Assembly: GCA_964462145.1 (NCBI GenBank)
Contig: CAYWYB010000015.1
Coordinates: forward strand, 1 to 30,605
Reading direction: 5' to 3'
Length of the DNA stretch: 30,605 nucleotides
From: GCA-2731375 sp964462145
GTDB lineage: Bacteria > Pseudomonadota > Alphaproteobacteria > GCA-2731375
How positions within the stretch are numbered: the stretch's first letter is position 1; each line of letters starts with the position of its first letter. Below, in pieces: positions 17,071 to 22,704 of the stretch. The position numbers were made by a program, and so were the translations under genes. The notes under the pieces were generated by a model. The model was given only the letters and a program-made list of their open reading frames with translations. It was not told the origin of the DNA and did no database searches.

Positions 17071-17102
17071 TTGGCGCCGCGTCATTGAATACGCGGCGCC
17101 AA
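17071..17102 (-). promoter_or_regulatory. Perfect hairpin between dctP and dctQ (attenuator or mRNA stabiliser)
   Basis: A perfect 12-bp inverted repeat, arms 17071-17082 and 17091-17102 with an 8-nt loop, lies in the 102-nt gap between the dctP stop and the dctQ start. In the direction of transcription it is followed by a short TTT only, so it is a weak terminator at best. Such hairpins after binding-protein genes commonly raise dctP transcript levels relative to the permease genes by partial termination or by protecting the 3' end. Confidence 0.7.
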
Positions 17103-17124
17103 CCCGTACGTCTAGTGTCGAAAA

Positions 17125-18207
17125 CTACATGGACGCCTTCATACCGGAGATCTTGCCGATCGTGGCATTCCAGTCATCAATGCACTTCTGCGTGCCACAA
17201 CGCTTCGCCCAACGCTTCAGGACGAAGTTCTCCACGACACCTTTCAGTATGTCCTTGTCAGCCGCCGTCGGCTCAATCGGGATCATACCGCCGGTCGGGC
17301 CGTCACAGGGTCCGGATGCGTTGCAATTCATGCCGCGCAGGTCGTTGACGGCGGTCGCGGCCCACATTTCGTCTTCCAACTTGGGCAGTTCCCTGTTGAA
17401 CAATGCCTTGGTTTCGGCATCCAGGCTGTTCCACAGTTTCAGGTTCATGGCCAGGAAGGAGGAGGCATAGCCCAGGCGAATGCGGATATTATGGGTCACC
17501 ACCTGATACCATTTGGCGTTATAGGCCGGCAGCGTACCGGTCAGGCCACAGTCAGCCACGCCTTTTTGCAGCGCGGGGACAACCTCGGCAAAGGCGATAG
17601 TCACGGCGGAGCCGCCAACGCCTTCGATGAAGTCACCAAGGGTAGTCGAATAGGTGCGGATTTTCTTGCCCTTCAACTGATGCAGGCCAAATTTCTTGAT
17701 GCTCTTGTCACCAAGGTTGCACCACAGCTGTTGGCTGGGCCAGGCATAGATCATCAGCAGCTTGGCGCCGTATTTCTCCTCGAACTCACGGGCGATAATA
17801 TGGCGATAGGCTTCGTTTGCCTTGCGGTAGGTATCCAGATCCTGAATAACGCCGGACAGATCAGCGCCTTCAATGGCGGGGCTGTCCTGGGCCACATAGG
17901 TGGTCACGCCATGCACCGCATCATACACGCCCAGTTTCAACAGGCGCATCACTTCAAAGCCCGACAGGCCCAATTCAGTTAGCGACTTGGCGTTCGAGGT
18001 CAAGGCACCGCCCGACAATTTCGGCAGACGCTCTTTCCAGAACGGACCTTCACGCTCTTTCCAATGATCCAGGAAGCCCCAGGTGCCGACCACCTTGAAC
18101 TCCCGCTTTGCCATTCCGGCCGACACTGGCGCCGAGGCCAACCCAAGGGCCATGGCCCCCGCGATCGCACCCGCCACCAAAGGCCTTAATATTCCAAATT
18201 TTTTCAT
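17125..18207 (-). CDS. dctP: TRAP transporter substrate-binding protein DctP
   Basis: A 360-residue periplasmic protein. The N-terminus is a classical signal peptide with a basic start (MKKFG), a hydrophobic core and a likely cleavage after ASAPVSA near residue 30. The mature part follows the DctP two-domain fold, ending in the WNATIGKISGMKASM segment seen in one clade of TRAP binding proteins. That clade usually carries GPCDGPTGGM and the Cys-rich RCGTQKC element, both present here and possibly forming disulfides. GGGAGG (18213-18218 on the complementary strand) lies 5 nt before ATG 18207, an excellent Shine-Dalgarno. Ligands of this type are often carboxylates or aromatic and keto acids. 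The ligand here is unknown, but the downstream hyuA-hyuB pair suggests a cyclic amide or a related acid. Confidence 0.92.
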   Translation of the reverse strand: MKKFGILRPLVAGAIAGAMALGLASAPVSAGMAKREFKVVGTWGFLDHWKEREGPFWKERLPKLSGGALTSNAKSLTELGLSGFEVMRLLKLGVYDAVHGVTTYVAQDSPAIEGADLSGVIQDLDTYRKANEAYRHIIAREFEEKYGAKLLMIYAWPSQQLWCNLGDKSIKKFGLHQLKGKKIRTYSTTLGDFIEGVGGSAVTIAFAEVVPALQKGVADCGLTGTLPAYNAKWYQVVTHNIRIRLGYASSFLAMNLKLWNSLDAETKALFNRELPKLEDEMWAATAVNDLRGMNCNASGPCDGPTGGMIPIEPTAADKDILKGVVENFVLKRWAKRCGTQKCIDDWNATIGKISGMKASM

Positions 18208-18234
18208 TTTAGCCTCCCATTACGTTTAGATGAC

Positions 18235-18263
18235 GATGAAGCGTAATCGACCACGGCGGTCAA
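18235..18263 (-). promoter_or_regulatory. Candidate sigma-70-like promoter for the dctP operon
   Basis: On the minus strand TTGACC (18258-18263) is followed after 17 nt by TTCATC (18235-18240), 28 nt before the dctP start. The -35 is good and the -10 poor, so this is only a candidate. The 173-nt gap upstream of dctP also holds a 6-bp GC hairpin (18353-18358 with 18366-18371) just after the dcyD stop, which could weakly terminate dcyD transcription. Confidence 0.25.
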
Positions 18264-18380
18264 GGCAACCTACACATTAGCAGGACGCGCTGCTCAACCC
18301 GGTCAGGTTCATGGCAGGGTCGTTAATTCCGTTGCGGGGTGGGTGTCGTCCGCCGGCTCGCCGCCAGCCGGTACGGGGTC

Positions 18381-19382
18381 TTAGTCCTGCTGGAAATATT
18401 CGGTATAGGCGAACAGGCCCGGCATGCCGCCGGTGTGCAGGAAGGCAATGGTCTGATCGGCGGAAAAGCGGCCCTGGCGCACCATGCCGATCAAGCCGGC
18501 CATGGCCTTGCCCGTATAGACCGGGTCCAGGATTATACCTTCCAACCGCGCGGCCTGACGGACCGCCGTCCGCATCTGCTCCGTGGGCAGGCCATAGGCA
18601 TCACCGGCATAGCCTTCGATGACCTGCACGGACGCCTCGGGCAAACCGTTTTCCGGCTGTAGTTGCTCGGATGTTTCACGGGCAATGTCCCAAACCTTGG
18701 CCGCAATCTCCTCCGCATCCGCCGTAATATCGACGCCCAGAACCTGGGTTTCGCTGTTCAGCTGATGAAAGCCGGCTACCAGGCCCGCCTGGGTGCCGCC
18801 GCTGCCCGTGGCATGGATCAGGTAATCAATCTTTTCTCCGGCCTCCCTGGCCTGCGCCTCCAGCTCTTCGGCGCAGGTAACGTAACCCATGGCACCCGTG
18901 GGGTTGGAGCCGCCCGACGGTATGACATAAGGTTTTCGCCCATTGGTCCGCAACACCCTGGCCATGCGGCGGAAGGCCGCTTCGCGGTCGGTGCCTGCGG
19001 GCAACAGGTGCACTTGCGCGCCCAACAGATGATCCAATTGCACATTGCCGGAAACTTCGTAGGCCGGATCATCCCAGGGTACGGCGCGGGCCAGCACCAG
19101 ATGGCATGACAGGCCGGTGCGGGCGGCGGCGGCGGCGGTCTGGCGCACATGGTTCGACTGTACGCCGCCAATGGTCAGAACGGTATCGGCGCCCTGGGCC
19201 TGAGCTTCCGCGATCAAATATTCCAGCTTGCGGGTCTTATTGCCGCCCACGGCAAGGCCGGTGCAATCGTCCCGCTTGATCAGAATGCGCGGCCCGCCAA
19301 GATGTTCACTCAATCGGGGCAAAAATTCCAAAGGCGTCGGCAGATGCGCCAGCGGTATGCGCGGGAAACTGGAGGATGCCAT
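18381..19382 (-). CDS. dcyD: D-cysteine desulfhydrase (PLP-dependent, ACC deaminase family)
   Basis: A 333-residue fold-type II PLP enzyme. Lys49 in GGNKTRK is the PLP-forming lysine, SNH (76-78) is the conserved catalytic serine region, and TGSGGTQAGL is the phosphate-binding loop. Two positions that separate ACC deaminases from D-cysteine desulfhydrases are Thr here: Thr290 (DPVYTGKAM) and Thr317 (HTGGMPG), where ACC deaminases have Glu and Leu. The expected reaction is therefore D-cysteine to pyruvate, sulfide and ammonia. ATG 19382 is favoured over the TTG at 19406 because AAGAGG lies about 7 nt upstream. It begins 24 nt after the DUF123 gene and precedes the dctP operon on the same strand. 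Related enzymes may use other D-amino acids. Confidence 0.85.
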   Translation of the reverse strand: MASSSFPRIPLAHLPTPLEFLPRLSEHLGGPRILIKRDDCTGLAVGGNKTRKLEYLIAEAQAQGADTVLTIGGVQSNHVRQTAAAAARTGLSCHLVLARAVPWDDPAYEVSGNVQLDHLLGAQVHLLPAGTDREAAFRRMARVLRTNGRKPYVIPSGGSNPTGAMGYVTCAEELEAQAREAGEKIDYLIHATGSGGTQAGLVAGFHQLNSETQVLGVDITADAEEIAAKVWDIARETSEQLQPENGLPEASVQVIEGYAGDAYGLPTEQMRTAVRQAARLEGIILDPVYTGKAMAGLIGMVRQGRFSADQTIAFLHTGGMPGLFAYTEYFQQD

Positions 19383-19406
19383 TGCGCGGCCTCTTTCGAA
19401 GGACAA

Positions 19407-19838
19407 TCAGACGGTCAATTTAAAATTAGTCGGCACTAATAGTAAATGAGACCTGCATGTTCGGCAATCGCTGCTGCCCAAACCAGCGACGGGCATGGAT
19501 ACGCCCGGTAATTGGAGATACCGCTGGGCAATGTCGCATTCCGATTGGCTCGGTTCGAATGATGCGCCCGGCGCCTGGGGAAAACACAGCACATCCAATA
19601 CCCGGCCCTTCGTGGTCAGATGGTCCACATGCCAGCGGATCGCTTTATCACGGCGCAAATGCCGGCCAACGCGCGCCGCCAGGCCGCCGGGTCCGCGGGC
19701 GCTGCCGCAATAGACATAGTTACCGGGCACCAGGGTCGGCCGATGCAGCCGCGCGATGGGCAGGTTCAGCCGCCGGGACAGCTTTATCAGCAAGGCGTAG
19801 GCACCAGGCTGATTGGGCAGATCAAAGCTTTTGCGCAT
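19407..19838 (-). CDS. DUF123 family protein (GIY-YIG nuclease-like)
   Basis: A 143-residue protein recognisable as the DUF123/GIY-YIG-like domain. It has GAYALLI near the N-terminus, GNYVYCGSARGPGGLAARV in the middle, RHLRR, a WHVDHL segment, a Glu-Cys pair (SECDIAQ) and a C-terminal GLGSSDCRTCRSHLL. The last contains a CxxC followed by His and may bind metal. In some archaea and bacteria the domain is fused to or linked with DNA-repair nucleases such as endonuclease III. Here it stands alone. No repair gene is nearby. It sits 16 nt after the small lipoprotein gene and 24 nt before dcyD. Activity is unproven for the family. Confidence 0.8.
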   Translation of the reverse strand: MRKSFDLPNQPGAYALLIKLSRRLNLPIARLHRPTLVPGNYVYCGSARGPGGLAARVGRHLRRDKAIRWHVDHLTTKGRVLDVLCFPQAPGASFEPSQSECDIAQRYLQLPGVSMPVAGLGSSDCRTCRSHLLLVPTNFKLTV

Positions 19839-19854
19839 CGTGGCCCGGCGTTGC

Positions 19855-20124
19855 CTATTCCGTCCTATCGCCCGTCTTGCGCAAGGTCACGGTGGAGCCG
19901 GCTATGACGAATTCCACGGTGCCGTTGGAGGCATTGTAGGTCCACGTCTCCAAGGGACCGACCTTATCGATGTTATCGGGCTTGCCCAAGGCCTCGGTCA
20001 GGGCCGCCTTGTCGGAAGCGTTCTCGGCCTTGGCCAAAATCTCGGCCTTGCTATCCTCGAAACAGCCCGTCAGCAACGGAACCGCGATCAACAACGCGCA
20101 GACGCGTTTCCAATATCGGATCAT
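19855..20124 (-). CDS. Small lipoprotein, possibly BamE/SmpA-like fold
   Basis: An 89-residue protein with a short signal sequence ending in the lipobox LLTGC, so Cys20 should be lipidated and the mature protein anchored to a membrane facing the periplasm. The remainder has a predicted helix (AEILAKAENASDKAALTEAL) followed by the strand-like GKPDNIDKVGPLETWTY and TVEFVIAGSTVTL. This pattern of helix, then GxPD, then ExWxY resembles short BamE/SmpA-like domains, but the match is tentative. AGAGGAAGGGGAA upstream of ATG 20124 is a strong ribosome-binding site. It lies 33 nt after the secreted repeat-protein gene and probably shares its transcript. Confidence 0.75.
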   Translation of the reverse strand: MIRYWKRVCALLIAVPLLTGCFEDSKAEILAKAENASDKAALTEALGKPDNIDKVGPLETWTYNASNGTVEFVIAGSTVTLRKTGDRTE

Positions 20125-20157
20125 TGTCTTCCCCTTCCTCTGAAACCGGTTCGCAGG

Positions 20158-20631
20158 CTATTTGGCGCCCTCGACCGCATCCAACAAAATATCCAGCACG
20201 ATGCCGGTCGCTTTTTGGATCAGCACCACGTTGTTGTCGATGATGACCCGCTCGGTGCCGCGCGGCGGCGGCGGCAGGGCATCGTTCAAATCACTGGGCA
20301 GGCCACGCTTGGCCAAACCAGGCGGCAGCTGTTTGCGTTTCGCCAGACCAGGCGGCAGCTGTTTGCGCTTGGCCAGGCCGGGCGGCAAGCCGCCCTTACC
20401 CTTCTTGCCCTTTTTACCGTGCTTACCCTTGCCGCGCTTCTTGGCGTGGCTCTTGCCGTCATCATCACGGTCGTGGTTTTTCCCGCCGTAATACTCACGG
20501 ATCAGCCGCTTCTCCACCTCCTTGAAGATGACATCGGTCATGTCGACCTGGCCGGCCTGCGCGGGCCCGGCGAAAAGGCACGCCAAGGCCAGACACATGG
20601 CGGGCAAGGCTGTTTTCAGATTGAATTTCAT
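20158..20631 (-). CDS. Secreted basic repeat protein (LPPGLAKR repeats)
   Basis: A 157-residue exported protein. From ATG 20631 it has a signal peptide ending at GPAQA. An acidic/amphipathic segment, then a very Lys/Gly-rich stretch (KKRGKGKHGKKGKKGKGG), and three consecutive LPPGLAKR repeats follow, before a C-terminal hydrophobic region ending LDILLDAVEGAK. GGAGGA 6 nt upstream of ATG 20631 decides the start. The upstream in-frame start at 20679 would place a hydrophilic tail before the signal peptide. LPPGLAKR arrays occur in assorted periplasmic proteins of Proteobacteria, including RcnB-like ones, but a function cannot be assigned. The basic stretch suggests binding to polyanions (inference). 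Confidence 0.75.
   Translation of the reverse strand: MKFNLKTALPAMCLALACLFAGPAQAGQVDMTDVIFKEVEKRLIREYYGGKNHDRDDDGKSHAKKRGKGKHGKKGKKGKGGLPPGLAKRKQLPPGLAKRKQLPPGLAKRGLPSDLNDALPPPPRGTERVIIDNNVVLIQKATGIVLDILLDAVEGAK
20311..20390 (-). repeat. 30-bp coding tandem repeat (LPPGLAKRKQ)
   Basis: Two full 30-bp units (20311-20340 and 20341-20370) differ at only a few positions, and a third partial unit (20371-20390) is more diverged. They encode ten-residue repeats in the secreted basic protein. In-frame 30-bp units suggest expansion by slippage or unequal crossing-over. Confidence 0.85.
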
Positions 20632-20739
20632 CTGCGTCCTCCGAACGGCCTCAACAGCCGAAATATTGCTATTGATCAAGCCTATAGCAAGATCATGACA
20701 GGCGCGGTGACCAGCATCACCATTGATCGCATGTGGCGG

Positions 20740-21621
20740 CTATCCGTAATGCCAGCGCAAGGCAAACGCCTCGCCGGCACGGTCGATGTGACAGCAATGG
20801 GGCGTGCCGAAATGGGCCGGCATCAACAGGGCGCCACGATCGGCGCAATAATCCAAAACCCGGCGCCGGGAGGCCCTTGCCTCCTCGGGCAGGATGCAGA
20901 AACGGCTGTTCCAATCGGGCAGATAAACCTGCAGGGGATGATGCAGCATATCGCCCGTAAAAATCGCCGCCTCCGGGCCCGATTCCAACTTTAGGGTAAC
21001 ATGGCCCGGCGTATGGCCGGGCGCGGGCTCCAACAGCAAGCCATCGGCCAGCAGATGCTCGCCCTCGGTCATTTCGGCCAGGCCGTGTTCAACGATGGGC
21101 AGGACGGAATCGGCGAAGCTGGCGGCATCCATGTCGCCGCTGCGGTCTTTGTAATGTTCATAGTCGGCACGGGAGAAGACATATTTGGCATTCGGGAAGG
21201 TCGGCACCCAACGGCCATCGCGCAGCCGTGTATTCCAGCCCACATGGTCCACATGCAAATGGGTGCACATCACCATGTCGATATCTTCGGGCCGAAATCC
21301 CGCTTCTTCCAGACGCTGCAGATAAGGACCCTGGTGATGATGCCAGCGCTCCATGGGCATGCGGTCCTTGTCGTTACCAATGCAGGTATCGATCAGCACG
21401 TTCAGGCCGTTCAATTGCACGACCCAGGAATGCATGGCCAGCAGCGCGGTCATCTTCTCCGGATTGACATAGTTCGGCACCAGCCAGTCCTTGTGCGCCT
21501 CAAACACCGCGTCGTCCCAGTCCGGAAACAGGGTGGAAAGGCGAAACGCCGGGCCCGCCATTTCCTCGACCCGGGTTACCCGTGCCGCGCCAATTGTTTG
21601 ATGGCTGAAGGCATTGCTCAT
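20740..21621 (-). CDS. MBL-fold metallo-hydrolase
   Basis: A 293-residue metallo-beta-lactamase-fold enzyme with the full dinuclear zinc set: HLHVDH (121-126), PGHTPGH (201-207), FTGD with Asp224, and His270 in MPAHFG. The arrangement resembles the N-acyl-homoserine-lactonase/lactonase-esterase branch rather than glyoxalase II. The stop of the upstream thioesterase overlaps this start as ATGA (21618-21621), so the two are coupled. The pairing suggests hydrolysis of an ester, lactone or thioester in the CoA-linked pathway encoded here (inference). No signal peptide is visible, so it is cytoplasmic. Confidence 0.88.
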   Translation of the reverse strand: MSNAFSHQTIGAARVTRVEEMAGPAFRLSTLFPDWDDAVFEAHKDWLVPNYVNPEKMTALLAMHSWVVQLNGLNVLIDTCIGNDKDRMPMERWHHHQGPYLQRLEEAGFRPEDIDMVMCTHLHVDHVGWNTRLRDGRWVPTFPNAKYVFSRADYEHYKDRSGDMDAASFADSVLPIVEHGLAEMTEGEHLLADGLLLEPAPGHTPGHVTLKLESGPEAAIFTGDMLHHPLQVYLPDWNSRFCILPEEARASRRRVLDYCADRGALLMPAHFGTPHCCHIDRAGEAFALRWHYG

Positions 21622-22541
21622 GCCGCGACCTCCGGCTGTTTATAGGGTCCCAATAGTTTATAGACGCCGTCCGCGGTCAGCAGCGTCCGTTCGCCATGGT
21701 AGACCCGGCCCCGTATGAAGGCGAATTCATCGTCCATATGGCTGATCTCGGTCGTGCCCTCGATCCAAGCATCCAAGGGCGCGGAGTCGAGATATTCCAC
21801 ACTGAGCGCCACTGTTGTCGTAAAGCGCCGCGATGCGCCGGAGCTGGCCCGCCCCATGATGTCGTCGGCGAAGGAGAACAGCACGCCGCCATGCACTATT
21901 CTATTGGTATTGTCGTGCAGGGGACGGGCCTGAAAGCCGTTCAGGAAGCCGCCCTCGGGCGGACGGCTGTAGTGGGTCGGGCCACATAGTTCCGCAAAGG
22001 CGGCCTGATTTGGAAAGGGTTGAAAGCCATTCGGTACCGGCAGCCTGATATCGTCAGCCGGCGCACCGGCCGGCTTGGCGGCGCCACCCTGGCCGGGCTT
22101 GAAGGGGGCAAACAGCTTGTAAGCGCCGCTCGCCGTCATCAAGGTGCGGTCGCCCGTAAACAGGCGCAGGCGCAGGAAAACCACCGTCCGGGTGATGCGC
22201 AGCAAATCCACCTCGGCTTCGATCAAGGTGCCCAGGGGCGCGGAGGCAAGGTATTCAACCTTGAATTTGATGGTGGCGCACATGCGCTCGGTTTCGTTGA
22301 CCACCGCATGGCCCGTAATGTGATCGGCGAAACAATAAAGGGCGCCGCCGTGGGTCACACCATTGGGATTGGCATGCAGCGCGCCGGTCTGAAAGGCATA
22401 GCGGAAGCCTCCCGTTGGCCGGCGGCGAAAATAAAACGGCCCGATGCAATCGCCAAACGGTCCGCTATGGGTAAAGGGCTGGTAGCCCTCGGGTACAGCG
22501 GCTATGGCGCCGGGTTCCTGGTCTTGTATTGGCTCTGTCAT
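21618..22541 (-). CDS. Tandem hotdog-fold thioesterase (PaaI-like, two domains)
   Basis: From ATG 22541 the product has 307 residues made of two homologous PaaI-like hotdog domains. Each begins with VPxGxQPF, contains a GGFxxxFQ segment, and carries the HGG motif before the central helix (THGGALYCFADH and VHGGVLFSFADD). Single-domain family members dimerise, so this internal duplication probably builds a pseudo-dimer. The expected reaction is hydrolysis of acyl-CoA thioesters in the cytoplasm. The start is preceded by an 11-bp duplication of the start region (see findings) and no good Shine-Dalgarno. It diverges from the acyl-CoA synthetase gene across a palindromic operator. Confidence 0.85.
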   Translation of the reverse strand: MTEPIQDQEPGAIAAVPEGYQPFTHSGPFGDCIGPFYFRRRPTGGFRYAFQTGALHANPNGVTHGGALYCFADHITGHAVVNETERMCATIKFKVEYLASAPLGTLIEAEVDLLRITRTVVFLRLRLFTGDRTLMTASGAYKLFAPFKPGQGGAAKPAGAPADDIRLPVPNGFQPFPNQAAFAELCGPTHYSRPPEGGFLNGFQARPLHDNTNRIVHGGVLFSFADDIMGRASSGASRRFTTTVALSVEYLDSAPLDAWIEGTTEISHMDDEFAFIRGRVYHGERTLLTADGVYKLLGPYKQPEVAA

Positions 22542-22611
22542 GGCTCTGTCATAGCACGCGGCGGGCGCGAGTGTTACCGCCGCCTCAGAGTTTACATTTT
22601 TTCTCAATATA

Positions 22612-22645
22612 ATTGTCTATAGACAATAAACTTGTAGATTGACAA
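22612..22645. promoter_or_regulatory. Palindromic operator pair between thioesterase and acyl-CoA synthetase genes
   Basis: ATTGTCTATAGACAAT (22612-22627) is a perfect 16-bp palindrome. A second site, TTGTAGATTGACAA (22632-22645), matches the 14-bp core at 11 positions. The centres are 19 bp apart, nearly two helical turns, so two dimers could bind the same face. The spacer is the most AT-rich stretch of the region. Palindromes of this size suit a GntR- or TetR-type repressor, but no such gene is in the window. Confidence 0.65.
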
Positions 22646-22667
22646 TTTTAACCGATTCCATGATGCT
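22639..22667 (+). promoter_or_regulatory. Candidate promoter of the acyl-CoA synthetase operon
   Basis: TTGACA (22639-22644), a perfect -35 hexamer, is followed after 17 nt by GATGCT (22662-22667), a moderate -10. The -35 overlaps the second operator half-site, which is a standard geometry for repression. Transcription would begin about 30 nt before the start codon at 22705. Confidence 0.4.
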
Positions 22668-22704
22668 CGGTCCGTCACTTCACCCAAGGCGCCAGAGCTA
22701 ATTC

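Noticed and set aside
18381..19382. ACC deaminase
   Set aside because: The two discriminating positions are Thr290 and Thr317 instead of Glu and Leu, which points to D-cysteine desulfhydrase.
20311..20390. Short repeats resembling a CRISPR-like array
   Set aside because: The units are directly adjacent with no unique spacers and are in frame within a secreted-protein gene, so they are coding tandem repeats.
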